DNA from: Jiella marina
Lineage (GTDB): Bacteria > Pseudomonadota > Alphaproteobacteria > Rhizobiales > Rhizobiaceae
Direction of reading: 5' to 3'
DNA length: 64,000 bases
Assembly (NCBI RefSeq): GCF_024359545.1
Contig: NZ_JAKQZG010000010.1
Coordinates: 144,789-208,788, forward strand
The position numbers and the translations under genes are program-made. The stretch's first letter is position 1; each line of letters begins with the position of its first letter. This document shows positions 35,043 to 44,499 of this stretch, piece after piece. The notes under the pieces are model-generated. The model had not been told where the DNA came from. It made no database searches and saw nothing but the letters and a program-made list of their open reading frames with translations.

Positions 35043-35838
35043 TTTGATGCGCCTTGACGGCCAGGTCGCCGTCGTGACCGGCGCGTCCTCGGGCATCGGA
35101 CGCGCCTCGGCGATCGCGCTGGCCGAGGCCGGCGCCGACGTTGCCGTGAACTATCGAAGCAAGGACGAGGCGGCGAGGGAGGTCGTCGCGGAAATCGAGA
35201 AACGCGGCCGCAAGGGCGTGGCCATGCAGGCGGACATTTCGAAGGAGGACGACGTGCTCGCCCTCTTCGACGAGGCCGAGGAGACGCTGGGCCTTCCCGA
35301 CATCGTCATGTCCAACGCGGGCATCCAGAGGGACGCCGCGATCGCCGATATGAGCTTCGACGACTGGAACGCGGTAATCTCGATCAATCTGGGGGGCGGC
35401 TTTCTCGTGGGCCGCGAAGCGATCCGGCGTTTCCGCAAGAAGGGGCTGCGCGAGTCGGTGAGCCGGTCCGTGGGAAAGCTCGTCTACGATTCCTCGGTGC
35501 ACCAGCAGATCCCCTGGGCATTCCGCGCCAACTACGCTGCTGCCAAGGGCGGGATCGATCTGCTGATGCGCTCGCTGGCCCAGGAAGTGGCTCACGAGAA
35601 GATCCGGGTGAACTCTGTCGCACCGGGCGCCATCGCAACAGCGATCAATGCCGAGGCTCGGGAAGACGACAAGCAGGCGATCCTGGATCTCATCCCCTAT
35701 GGCCGCATCGGCGATCCGGAAGACATCGGCCGGGTGGTGGCCTGGCTCGTCTCGGACGCGGCGGACTACATCGTCGGTCAGACGATTTTCGCTGATGGCG
35801 GAATGACCCTTTACCCGGGCTTCCGCGGCAATGGCTGA
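35029..35838 (+). CDS. SDR family glucose 1-dehydrogenase-like oxidoreductase
   Basis: 269 residues. The NAD(P) motif is TGASSGIGRAS, the structural motif NAG (SNAGIQ) and the catalytic Tyr/Lys segment YAAAKGG preceded by Ser (YDSSVH). It resembles bacterial glucose 1-dehydrogenases (GdhIV type). The ATG at 35029 overlaps the GH15 gene by 14 bases and has GGAGG inside that gene, so translation is coupled. A plausible pair: the glycosidase frees glucose and this enzyme oxidises it to gluconolactone. Confidence 0.85.
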   Translation: MASSDLMRLDGQVAVVTGASSGIGRASAIALAEAGADVAVNYRSKDEAAREVVAEIEKRGRKGVAMQADISKEDDVLALFDEAEETLGLPDIVMSNAGIQRDAAIADMSFDDWNAVISINLGGGFLVGREAIRRFRKKGLRESVSRSVGKLVYDSSVHQQIPWAFRANYAAAKGGIDLLMRSLAQEVAHEKIRVNSVAPGAIATAINAEAREDDKQAILDLIPYGRIGDPEDIGRVVAWLVSDAADYIVGQTIFADGGMTLYPGFRGNG

Positions 35839-35920
35839 CTTTCCGCGCTTCGGCTGTGCGCGCCGCGTCGCGGCTGCTATCTAGCGCTCGAAGAATGACG
35901 AGAATCAGGGGAGCATCGCC

Positions 35921-36718
35921 ATGGCACTTGACGGGCGGGTCGCGATCGTCACCGGGGGCGCAAAGGGAATCGGCTATGCCGTGGCGCGGCGCTTTCTCCA
36001 TGACGGGGCGAAGGTCGTCATCGCCGATGCCGACGAGAAGGCGGCCAATGCGGCGGCCTCCGATCTGGGCAATCTCGGCGACGTGATGCCGGTGATCTGC
36101 AACGTTGCCCAGCGGCTCGACGTGCACAACCTCCTCGCCAGCGCGCTCGACCGGTTCGGCGACGTGGACATTCTGGTGAACAATGCCGGTATCGTCCACA
36201 AGGCGAACTTCCTCGACCTCGACGAGGAAGACTTCACCAAGGTTCTCGACATCAATCTCAAGGGCTCCTTTCTCTGCGGCCAGGCGGTGGCGCGTCATCT
36301 GGTGGCGAAGGTGAAGAAGGGCGGCCCGGCCGGCGCCATCGTCAACATGTCGTCGGTCAATGCCGTCTTCGCGATTGCCGATCAGGTCGGTTATTCGGTC
36401 TCGAAGGGCGGCATCAACCAGCTCACCAAGGTCATGGCCCTGTCGCTGGCGCCGCACGGCATCCGAGTGAACGCGATCGGGCCCGGCTCGATCATGACCG
36501 ATCTCCTGCGCGCCGTCGCCGAGGACGAAGAAGCCTCCCGGCGCATCCTGTCGCGCACCCCGCTGGGACGGATCGGCGATCCCAAGGAGATCGCCGCGAT
36601 CGCGAGTTTCCTCGCTTCCGACGAGGCGAGCTACATCACCGGCCAGACGATCTATGCCGATGGCGGCCGACTGCCGCTGAACTATACGGTGAATGTGGCG
36701 CGCAACGAGGACGAGTGA
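35921..36718 (+). CDS. SDR family oxidoreductase
   Basis: 265 residues. TGGAKGIGYAVARR binds the cofactor, NNAGIV is conserved and the catalytic segment is YSVSKGG, preceded by the Ser in VNMSSVN. An Asp after the second strand (IADADEK) favours NAD over NADP. The substrate is unknown; polyol or hydroxy-acid dehydrogenation is usual for this branch. It follows the glucose-dehydrogenase-like gene by 82 bases and has its own GGGGAG box. Confidence 0.84.
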   Translation: MALDGRVAIVTGGAKGIGYAVARRFLHDGAKVVIADADEKAANAAASDLGNLGDVMPVICNVAQRLDVHNLLASALDRFGDVDILVNNAGIVHKANFLDLDEEDFTKVLDINLKGSFLCGQAVARHLVAKVKKGGPAGAIVNMSSVNAVFAIADQVGYSVSKGGINQLTKVMALSLAPHGIRVNAIGPGSIMTDLLRAVAEDEEASRRILSRTPLGRIGDPKEIAAIASFLASDEASYITGQTIYADGGRLPLNYTVNVARNEDE

Positions 36719-37096
36719 GCCAGCGCAGTTGGCCTCGTCCCACTGAGGCAACGCCGTGATCTTCGGCGAGCCAAAGGGGAGGGCGCCGACCGCTCGACCG
36801 TTTGTCAGCGGCTGGCCGTGATGCCCAGGCACTGATCGCGATCGCCCACCTCGAAGGGTTTATGAGTCTGGCGGTGAAACTCTTTCGCCAGCCCGCGAGT
36901 TGCCCACCGACAGGGCCTTGCGCGGCAAGGCTGCAACCGCTATATCTGTCGAACCCTCCAAGATGAGCGTGGCAACTTTGCCTGCCGTCGCCTGAGGCCG
37001 AGACATGCTCCTCGGCACTGTTTTCCCGTATTTCTCCGAACAATCCTTAGCCGTGGAACCTCCCACGGACCTCAGCTCAAGAGCACCAGCCCCCGA
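36719..37096. other. 378-base leader region of rho
   Basis: No gene is convincing here. The region includes several short inverted repeats, such as CGTGGAACCTCCCACG near 37051-37066. Rho genes usually have long leaders at which Rho ends its own transcription early, so the length fits autoregulation. Confidence 0.45.
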
Positions 37097-38356
37097 ATGA
37101 AACTTCAGGACCTGAAGAACAAGAGCGCACCCGAGCTTATCGCCTTCGCCGAGGAAAACGGCGTCGAGAACGCTTCGGTGCTGCGCAAGCAGGAATTGCT
37201 ATTTGCGATTTTGAAGCGCCTCGCCGCCCAGGAAGTCGAGATCATCGGCGAGGGCGTGGTCGAGATCCTGCAGGACGGGTTTGCCTTCCTGCGCTCGCCG
37301 GAAGCCAATTATCTTCCCGGCCCGGACGACATCTACGTTTCGCCCTCGCAGATCCGCAAATTCCAGCTGAAGACCGGCGATACCGTCGAAGGCCCGATCC
37401 GCAGTCCCAAGGAAGGCGAGCGTTACTTCGCCCTCCTCAAGGTCAACACGATCAATTTCGACGATCCCGAGAAGATCCGCTACAAGAGCCACTTCGACAA
37501 TCTGACGCCGCTTTATCCGAACGAGCGTTTCCGGATGGAGCTCGAGGATCCAACCTCGAAGAAGGATCTGTCGGCCCGCGTCATCGATCTCGTCGCCCCG
37601 CTCGGCAAGGGCCAGCGCGGCCTGATCGTCGCTCCGCCGCGCACGGGTAAGACCGTTCTCCTTCAGAACATCGCCCATTCGATCACCGCCAACCACCCCG
37701 AATGCTACCTCATCGTGCTGCTCATCGACGAGCGGCCCGAGGAAGTGACGGACATGCAGCGCTCGGTGCGCGGCGAGGTGGTGTCTTCCACCTTCGACGA
37801 GCCGGCGACGCGCCACGTTCAGGTGGCTGAGATGGTGATCGAAAAGGCCAAGCGCCTGGTCGAGCACGGCCGCGACGTGGTCATCCTTCTGGACTCCATC
37901 ACCCGCCTCGGACGCGCCTACAACACAACCGTTCCCTCCTCCGGCAAGGTGCTGACCGGCGGTGTCGACGCCAACGCCCTGCAGCGCCCGAAGCGCTTCT
38001 TCGGCGCGGCGCGCAATATCGAGGAAGGCGGCTCGCTGACCATCATCGCAACGGCGCTGATCGATACCGGCTCGCGCATGGACGAGGTGATCTTCGAGGA
38101 GTTCAAGGGCACCGGCAACTCGGAAATCGTGCTCGACCGCAAGGTCGCCGACAAGCGCACCTTCCCGGCCATGGATATCCTCAAGTCCGGCACCCGCAAG
38201 GAAGACCTGCTCGTGCCGCGTCAGGAGCTTCAGAAGATCTTCGTTCTGCGTCGCATCCTGGCGCCGATGGGCACCACGGACGCGATCGAGTTCCTCAACG
38301 ACAAACTCAAACAGACCAAATCGAACGCCGAGTTCTTCGACTCGATGAATACCTGA
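37097..38356 (+). CDS. rho: Transcription termination factor Rho
   Basis: 419 residues, standard length. The N-terminal RNA-binding cold-shock domain includes [20 protein letters not shown]. Walker A is [12 protein letters not shown], Walker [17 protein letters not shown], the Q-loop/R-loop region is [20 protein letters not shown] and the arginine finger lies in [16 protein letters not shown]. It forms a hexameric RNA translocase that ends transcription of untranslated RNA. It is a single gene with a long leader. Confidence 0.97.
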   Translation: MKLQDLKNKSAPELIAFAEENGVENASVLRKQELLFAILKRLAAQEVEIIGEGVVEILQDGFAFLRSPEANYLPGPDDIYVSPSQIRKFQLKTGDTVEGPIRSPKEGERYFALLKVNTINFDDPEKIRYKSHFDNLTPLYPNERFRMELEDPTSKKDLSARVIDLVAPLGKGQRGLIVAPPRTGKTVLLQNIAHSITANHPECYLIVLLIDERPEEVTDMQRSVRGEVVSSTFDEPATRHVQVAEMVIEKAKRLVEHGRDVVILLDSITRLGRAYNTTVPSSGKVLTGGVDANALQRPKRFFGAARNIEEGGSLTIIATALIDTGSRMDEVIFEEFKGTGNSEIVLDRKVADKRTFPAMDILKSGTRKEDLLVPRQELQKIFVLRRILAPMGTTDAIEFLNDKLKQTKSNAEFFDSMNT

Positions 38357-38367
38357 TGGCGTCAAGC

Positions 38368-38389
38368 GGGTTCGGCTCTGGCCGAGCCC
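38368..38389. terminator. Hairpin between rho and the convergent Sel1 gene
   Basis: A 9-bp stem GGGTTCGGC / GCCGAGCCC with one G-U pair and a TCTG loop begins 11 bases after the rho stop. There is no U-tract, so it is a weak bidirectional terminator. Confidence 0.4.
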
Positions 38390-38416
38390 GCCCTTGCGAC
38401 CGTTCCGAAGCGGCCC

Positions 38417-41311
38417 TCATTGAGTGGCCGCCGCGCCTGCGCCATCTTCTCCCAGCGCTGCGAGCCGCGAGCGCGCTTCGGCATCGCCGTTTTCCGCGGC
38501 GCGCTGATACCATTTGATCGCCTCCGCCCTGTTGCGCGGGATGCCGTCGCCATTCATCAGGAACTCGGCGAACTGCACCTGGCCCGGCGCGTACCCGGCC
38601 TCCGCCGACAGACGATAGAGGGCTGCCGTCACGACCGGATCGTGAGTGACGCCGAGCCCCTCGCGATAGAGTTCGGCAAGCCCGCTGAGCGCTTCACCAT
38701 CGCCCTTCGCCGCTGCCTGCCGTAGCCAGAAGAGGCCCTGCTGATCGTTGCGGTCGACACCTTCGCCTGACTGCAGCATGTGCGCGAGACGCACGGCGGC
38801 GCCAGTATGGCCGGCCTGCGCGGCGCGCTCGTACCATTGGGCGGCTTCCGGGGCGTTGCTCGCCACGCCCTCGCCGGACCGCAGCCGTTGCGCCAGCTGG
38901 AACTGCGCCTCGCTGTCCCCGGCTTCCGCGGCCGCGCGGTAGACGCGCGTCGCCGCTTCCGGGTCGGCCGGTCCGCCCCGGCCCTCGACATAGAGGTCGG
39001 CCAGTTGCATCTGCGCCGGCAGGAGGCCTTGCTCTGAGGCCTTTTCAAGCCAGCCCCGGGCTTCGGCGGCGTCCGCTTCCACGCCGCGGCCATTGAGATA
39101 GGCGAGCCCCAGGCCGTACTGGCCGTAGCGGTCGCCACTATCCGCCGCCTCGCGCAACCATCGTACGCCCTCGGCACGGTCCTGAGCCGTTCCGCGGCCC
39201 TGGCTGTAGAGGATCGACAGTTGCGTCTGGGCCTGGGTGTTGCCGTTCTCGGCCGCCTTCAGGAACCAGTCGAATGCTTCGCGGTCGTCCTGGCGAACGC
39301 CTTCGCCGTTGAAATGGGCCCAGCCGAGCTCGAGTTGCGATGAGGCATATCCGTTTGCGGCCGCTTTGCGATACCACTGCAGGGCTTCGTCGCGATCCTT
39401 GGCGACGCCGCGGCCGTCATCATACATGCGGGCGAGATTGTCCTGGGCGACGGGTTCGCCCGCCTCCGCCGCCTGGCGGTAGAGCGCGACCGCCCGCGAC
39501 TCGTCCTGTTCGACGCCGAGCCCCTTTGAATAGAGATAGCCGAGATTGACGAGGCTACCGTTGTCGCCCTGTTCGGCGGCTTTCTCGTACCATTGGCGGG
39601 CCTGCGCATAATCCTGTGCGACGCCAAGACCTTCCTCGTAGAACTTGCCGAGATTGCGCTGCGCGGTGGCATATCCCCCGTCGGCCGCCTTTCGAACCCA
39701 TTCGATGCCTTTCGGCGGATTGGGCTGCGTTCCCGTTCCGTAGATGAGCCGGAAGCCATAGCTGTTCTGGGAGTCGAGATCGCCGGCCTCGGCCGCCTTG
39801 CGGAACCATTCGAGGGCTTCCGCATCGTCTCTCGCGACGCCCCGGCCATTTGCCAGGAAACGCGCGAGATTGGCCTGACCATCGACATCACCGGCCTCGG
39901 CCGCCTTGCGAAAATGCGCGATGGCCTCGCCGTCGTCCGGCGTCAGCCCGCCGCGACCATCGGCCGTGAACACGCCGACCATGTTGGCGGCAAAGGCGTT
40001 ACCGGCTTCGGCGGCGCGGCGATAGAAGTCCAGCGCCTTTGCGTCGTCCGCCTCAAGCCCGCCGCGGCCGTTCTCGTGGAAATTTCCGACCCACATCAGA
40101 GCGTCGGCATCCCCGGCCTCGGCCGCTTGGCGGAAGAGATCAAGCGCGGCCGCATGGTCCTGTTCGACGCCCGAGCCGTTGGCAAGTCGCCAGCCGAGGT
40201 TCACCTGGCCATCCACGTCGTCGGCCTCGGCCGCCTGGCGGAAATAGGGGATGGCTGCGGCGGGATCGGGCTCGAGGCCGCCCCGTCCGTCGGCCGTGAA
40301 CACGCCGACCATGTTGGCAGCAAAGGCGTTGCCGGCCTTGGCGGCGCGCCGGTAGTAGTCCAGCGCCGCTGCATCGTCCGCCTCAAGACCGCCGCGGCCG
40401 ACTTCATGGAAATTGCCGATCCACATCAGGGCGCTGGCATCGCCCGCCGACGCCGATTGGCGGAACAGCTCCAACGCCCGGGCCTCGTCGCGTGGCGCGC
40501 CGAGGCCTTCCTGCAGCATGTAGCCGATTTCCAACTGGGCCTCGGCATTTCCCGCGTCGGCGGCCCGCTGAAGCAGGGCGAAACCTCGCTCGGCGTCGGG
40601 TTCGAGCCCTCCCCGACCGTCACGGTGATAGAGACCGACGGCGTAGAGCGCCCAGGGCGTGCCCATTTCGGCGCTCTGCTGGTAGAGCGCCAGCGCTCGT
40701 GCTTCATCCTGCTCGACGCCCTGACCGGTCTCGTACAATTGTCCGAAATCATATTGCGCGGCGGCGTGACCCGCCTGCGCGGCCCGATCGTAAGAGCGCA
40801 CCGCCTCGTCGAAACGTTCGGCCGAGCGATAGGCCCGCGCGAGCTGGAAGGCATAGCGCGGATTGTCGGGGTGGGCGGAAACGGCCGCAAGACAGGCGGG
40901 AATGGCGCGCTCGAAGGCCACGGCGTCCGGATCGCGCTCGCCGGTCAGGCCGTCCGGCCGCGCCGCATCGTCGGGGTCGGAGGCTAGCGCGTCGCAGGTG
41001 GCGACGGCTTCCTCGATCGATCCGGCCCAAGCATCGGAGGTGGCCTGGACGCCCGGCTCGGCAACGTCTCCAGCTTGAGGGGCTCCGCCGCCGTCCTCGC
41101 CTTGCGGCGGCGCAGCGTTCGGGGAAGAGGGGGCGGCCAGCGGCGTCGTCTGCGGCGGTGCGTCGGACCCCGCTGCAGCCCAGCCACTTGCGGGTGCAAG
41201 GAAGGCAGCGATGGCCGAGGCCATGACCAAAGCCTTGATCGGCGCGATGAAAGCCGAGCGTGGGATGGGTTTGCCACCCATCCTCGATGCGGGAGGGATC
41301 ATCGGCAGCAT
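38417..41311 (-). CDS. Large secreted Sel1-repeat protein
   Basis: 964 residues. A signal peptide (about 20-46, ALVMASAIAAFLAPASGWAA) is followed by a Pro/Ala-rich stretch, then about 21 Sel1-type repeats of 35-37 residues, for example AQYDFGQLYETGQGVEQDEA. Sel1 arrays build an alpha-solenoid for protein binding; the partner is unknown. Related exopolysaccharide-regulatory proteins in Rhizobiales (ExoR) also contain Sel1 repeats but are far shorter (near 270). Two adjacent three-repeat blocks are nearly identical, showing recent internal duplication. The start at 41311 has an AAGAGAG box. Confidence 0.85.
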   Translation of the reverse strand: MLPMIPPASRMGGKPIPRSAFIAPIKALVMASAIAAFLAPASGWAAAGSDAPPQTTPLAAPSSPNAAPPQGEDGGGAPQAGDVAEPGVQATSDAWAGSIEEAVATCDALASDPDDAARPDGLTGERDPDAVAFERAIPACLAAVSAHPDNPRYAFQLARAYRSAERFDEAVRSYDRAAQAGHAAAQYDFGQLYETGQGVEQDEARALALYQQSAEMGTPWALYAVGLYHRDGRGGLEPDAERGFALLQRAADAGNAEAQLEIGYMLQEGLGAPRDEARALELFRQSASAGDASALMWIGNFHEVGRGGLEADDAAALDYYRRAAKAGNAFAANMVGVFTADGRGGLEPDPAAAIPYFRQAAEADDVDGQVNLGWRLANGSGVEQDHAAALDLFRQAAEAGDADALMWVGNFHENGRGGLEADDAKALDFYRRAAEAGNAFAANMVGVFTADGRGGLTPDDGEAIAHFRKAAEAGDVDGQANLARFLANGRGVARDDAEALEWFRKAAEAGDLDSQNSYGFRLIYGTGTQPNPPKGIEWVRKAADGGYATAQRNLGKFYEEGLGVAQDYAQARQWYEKAAEQGDNGSLVNLGYLYSKGLGVEQDESRAVALYRQAAEAGEPVAQDNLARMYDDGRGVAKDRDEALQWYRKAAANGYASSQLELGWAHFNGEGVRQDDREAFDWFLKAAENGNTQAQTQLSILYSQGRGTAQDRAEGVRWLREAADSGDRYGQYGLGLAYLNGRGVEADAAEARGWLEKASEQGLLPAQMQLADLYVEGRGGPADPEAATRVYRAAAEAGDSEAQFQLAQRLRSGEGVASNAPEAAQWYERAAQAGHTGAAVRLAHMLQSGEGVDRNDQQGLFWLRQAAAKGDGEALSGLAELYREGLGVTHDPVVTAALYRLSAEAGYAPGQVQFAEFLMNGDGIPRNRAEAIKWYQRAAENGDAEARSRLAALGEDGAGAAATQ
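39901..40480. repeat. Tandem 330-base internal duplication in the Sel1 gene
   Basis: Matching segments recur at exactly 330 bases: CGGCCGTGAACACGCCGACC at 39961 and 40291, GCCGCGGCCG at 40061 and 40391, and CGGAAGAGAT/CGGAACAGCT at 40131 and 40461. The period is 110 codons, or three Sel1 repeats. The encoded pairs are ANMVGVFTADGRGGL and MW(I/V)GNFHE.GRGGLEADD. Confidence 0.85.
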
Positions 41312-41496
41312 GACGCGCTCTTCTCTTCTTCCCTATGGGAAGACGATAGCACAAACTCGCGCGGTCACGCCTTGATTTCGTTCACGTTCATGTTTTGCCG
41401 AAGAGGCACGGTCTGCCACGGCGGGGTCGTCTTGGAAAAAAAAGGGGGTTCGAAACCGGGCCTGCAGCGCAGGCCGCGCCGCAGGCCCGGCGAAAC

Positions 41497-41703
41497 TCAG
41501 CCCTCTTCCTTGTCGATCGTCACGGGAAGGGTCGGCTCGACCGGAGTCGGCTCAGGAAGCGTGACCTTCTTCTCCGCGGTTTCGAAGGAAGTCATCGGCG
41601 CTTCGGCCGTCACATCCTTGTTCTTGAAACTGCAGGCCATGGCGCCCGATGTCGCGGCAAGCCCGAGTCCCAGGCTGGCCGTCACTGCGAGAAGCATTCT
41701 CAT
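41497..41703 (-). CDS. Small exported protein or lipoprotein of unknown function
   Basis: 68 residues. The hydrophobic leader (MLLAVTASLGLGLAATSGAM) ends AMAC, which could be a weak lipobox or a signal peptidase I site. The mature part is short and hydrophilic, with Pro-Glu-Pro-Thr stretches (LPEPTPVEPTLP). GGAGA lies six bases before the ATG at 41703; another ATG at 41715 is in frame. It lies between the Sel1 and TraB genes. Confidence 0.55.
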   Translation of the reverse strand: MRMLLAVTASLGLGLAATSGAMACSFKNKDVTAEAPMTSFETAEKKVTLPEPTPVEPTLPVTIDKEEG

Positions 41704-41785
41704 GGCATTCTCCATCGTCTGGTTTCGACCATGACGAGGGTAAGGACGAATGGGCTGGGCGCAAGTCGATGGGGCGAAACCCGAA

Positions 41786-42928
41786 TCACTTCTTGGTGCG
41801 TTGCACACTTTCGTCGCCGGTCTCGCCTTGGGCTGCATCCGCCTGATCGGCCCGGCTGACCGTGTAGCCACGCTCGCGCAGAAGCGCCACGAGGCCCTTC
41901 TCTCCCGGCAGATGTAGAGCGCCCACGGCAATGAAACTCGCCCCGTCTTCGAGAAAGGGCTGCATGCGTTCGGCCATGCGCAGATTGCGCTCGATCACGA
42001 CCTTTTCCTCGAACCCGTCATAGCCTTCGCCGGCGCCGACCAGCATGCCGCCATTGGGCACCGCCGCTTCGACGGCAGGCAGGATCATGGCCACCTCGCC
42101 CTTGAGATACAGATCGATCATCGTTTCGAAGACGTCTTCGAGGGCATCGTCGATCTCAAGGACGGCGATGAAGCCGTCCATCTGCTGCTTCAGAGGAATC
42201 GAGGCGATGGCGGATAGCTGCTCCACCGCCGTTTCGAGTCCTTCGACCGGCTTTCCCGCTGCCTCGGCGCGCCTGGCGAGGTCGGCGTCGAGGGCGAGGG
42301 CGCCCCCCTCGGTTCGGGCCTTTTCGCAGGCCGGCATCATGAAGCCGACCGAGAGGAACCAGGGCTGCAATGTCTCGACCGACTGGAGCGGAACACCCTT
42401 CTCGCGCAGCGCCGCCTTCAGCGTCTCTTCCTGTGAGGGATCGAGATAGTCCGACAGGGTCTTGCCGGCCGGAAGCGTGACGAGTTCCGGCGTCTGCCAG
42501 ATCATGGCGGCGGATTTCACCGGATCGGTGATGTCGGTCGTCTCGATCACCAGACGGTCGGACGTCGAAAAGGCCGTTTCGGTGGCGGGGGAAAGCTCCA
42601 GGACCCGCGGGTCCGACATGTGCATCGTGCCGAACAGATAGGAGGCCGTCCGGCCGTCGCGTTCGATCCGGAAGAGCCGGCCCTGGCCGTTCGGCACGGC
42701 GGCGGCCTTCTCTCGCGCTTCGTCGAGCTTGCCCTCGGCCTGAAGCGCCGGAACGAGGCTTTCGCCCCGGCAGGCCGGCGTGGCGCCTTCGGCGATGCCG
42801 ATCCCCGCCAGCAGCAGGATGAGAAGCACCACCGGCAGCGCCGCCAGCAAGCGCTGGACGATCAGCGCGGCGCGGTCCGAAAGCCCGGCGTGGTCCCAGC
42901 GGGTCGCACGGTCGATCTGGCCGGTCAT
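41786..42928 (-). CDS. TraB/GumN family protein
   Basis: 380 residues. An N-terminal membrane segment (LAALPVVLLILLLAGIGIAE) anchors or exports it. The body has the TraB/GumN signature GTMHMSDPRVLELSP near residue 100 and the closing motif GALHLPGEKGLVALLRERGY. TraB-fold proteins include metalloproteases such as the Tiki family, and the conserved GxxH elements are present. The function of the bacterial form is not settled. A GGGGAG box supports the ATG at 42928. Confidence 0.82.
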   Translation of the reverse strand: MTGQIDRATRWDHAGLSDRAALIVQRLLAALPVVLLILLLAGIGIAEGATPACRGESLVPALQAEGKLDEAREKAAAVPNGQGRLFRIERDGRTASYLFGTMHMSDPRVLELSPATETAFSTSDRLVIETTDITDPVKSAAMIWQTPELVTLPAGKTLSDYLDPSQEETLKAALREKGVPLQSVETLQPWFLSVGFMMPACEKARTEGGALALDADLARRAEAAGKPVEGLETAVEQLSAIASIPLKQQMDGFIAVLEIDDALEDVFETMIDLYLKGEVAMILPAVEAAVPNGGMLVGAGEGYDGFEEKVVIERNLRMAERMQPFLEDGASFIAVGALHLPGEKGLVALLRERGYTVSRADQADAAQGETGDESVQRTKK

Positions 42929-43159
42929 CCTGACACTCCCCTTGCGCTTGATGCGAGTGGCCGCCAGCATGCACAGCACTTTGCCACCAAATCGTGAAAA
43001 TGACCGCGAAGGAATGCCTTGCCTCGCGCAAGGCTCTCAGCGTAGCCGCTCACCATCGTTCCCTTCGAAGGAAACGCCATGAACTGAGTTATTCCTGAAC
43101 GGCTCATAGAACGCTGGAAAGCAGGATCTCTGATAGGGCCCTCCATCGCGACGCAACGC

Positions 43160-44407
43160 CTACCTGCGGTCCCGCATGTCCATTCTTTCATTTATTTTAC
43201 GCAGAACGTCTGCATATTCTTCGATTTCCTCTTCCGGGAGGCTCTCGATCAGCCAGAAGAGAGTTTTCTCATTATCGAAGTTGAATTCGCGTACGCGTTC
43301 AGACGCGACGGACTCGGCCAGTGCTGAAACCATGCGGTCGAGACGCGAGCGCAGAACGTCGATCCGGCCCCGGAGGCTCCGGAATGGAACGGATCGAATG
43401 CGGGCCCTCATGTCATCAAGAATGAGGTCGAGTTCACCGAGTTCGACGTTCACGATCCTCTGTTTCGCTTGCTCGGCCAGCTGCATCGCCGCTGTCGCGT
43501 CGAGGCCGGCCAAGCTCGTCATACGCTTGCGAGGGATGCCCAATGCAGATGGGACAGCCGCGCTCCACAATTCTCCCTCGCCGACATTCTTTCTCAGCGA
43601 TCGGCCGCGCTCCCGCCTGAAGCCTGCGAAGCAGGGCCAGGACGGTCGACTGGAGTCGAGGGCGCATCCAAGGACCGGCTGCGGAAGAACGGCGAGAAGA
43701 CGCGAAGAACCGTCCTTTACGAGGTATTGGCTTCCGTCCGGCACGGTGATCGTTGCATCCGTCCTCTTCACGGGCAGGGTGAATATGGCGTCCTCTGCGT
43801 CTTGCGATGAGACTTCCAGAACCGGCAGATCCGGGTCTTCCGGCAGTTTCAAAATGCAGAAGTCGAGTGGCTGTCCTCTCGAACGACCGTAGGGCCAGTG
43901 GACGCGAATGCCGGCTGCCTCGAACGTCTCGTCACTTCGGATTTCCTTGCAGGCAGATTGCCCGATACGGCGGGTCGCGATGTGCTTTGCTCCAACGGCT
44001 CTTTTTGCCTGATAGTAGGCGACTGGAACGTCGTAATGCGCGACCAGCCAGGTCAGATCACGTTCGTCGAGAAACACGAGCGACTCCGCACTTGGGTCGA
44101 ACGGTATGTCGAGCGTTGCGTTATGTGCGACGATTTCGTCGCTCAGGTCCTGCCGGATGATGCGCTCGGTGCCATAAAGCAGGGCGTAGCCGCCGAACCA
44201 AAGCGCCGGCAACACCAGCCACCACCGGGAAACCCGACCGACGCTTGCTTCGAAGGTCAGGCCCAGGAACCCCAAATTGACGAGCGCGATCGACCAGAAA
44301 AAAGCGCCGGCGAACATCAGAAAGATGCCGGTCACGGGTATCGCCTGCAGGGCGAAAATCACGGCAGTCGCGACGAAGAAAAGCAGCGAAAATGGAAACT
44401 TCTTCAT
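43160..44407 (-). CDS. Unrecognised membrane protein
   Basis: 415 residues. Two or three hydrophobic helices lie at the N-terminus (SLLFFVATAVIFALQAIPVT, IFLMFAGAFFWSIALVNLGF, WWLVLPALWFGGYALLYGTE). They are followed by a soluble region of about 310 residues with two Cys pairs (CALDSSRPSWPC is one) and a C-terminal helical, charged tail (LPEEEIEEYADVLRKINERM). I recognise no family. Codon use is somewhat less GC-biased than in its neighbours, which hints at transfer. It stands alone, divergent from nothing obvious. Confidence 0.55.
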   Translation of the reverse strand: MKKFPFSLLFFVATAVIFALQAIPVTGIFLMFAGAFFWSIALVNLGFLGLTFEASVGRVSRWWLVLPALWFGGYALLYGTERIIRQDLSDEIVAHNATLDIPFDPSAESLVFLDERDLTWLVAHYDVPVAYYQAKRAVGAKHIATRRIGQSACKEIRSDETFEAAGIRVHWPYGRSRGQPLDFCILKLPEDPDLPVLEVSSQDAEDAIFTLPVKRTDATITVPDGSQYLVKDGSSRLLAVLPQPVLGCALDSSRPSWPCFAGFRRERGRSLRKNVGEGELWSAAVPSALGIPRKRMTSLAGLDATAAMQLAEQAKQRIVNVELGELDLILDDMRARIRSVPFRSLRGRIDVLRSRLDRMVSALAESVASERVREFNFDNEKTLFWLIESLPEEEIEEYADVLRKINERMDMRDRR

Positions 44408-44499
44408 CGCTGGGCAAATCCGACAATTCCTGGCTGTCTTGTCTTACATCTGAGTTGCTGCGCTTGCCTTACCGTTTTCCCTCGGATCTTCATCAAGGA

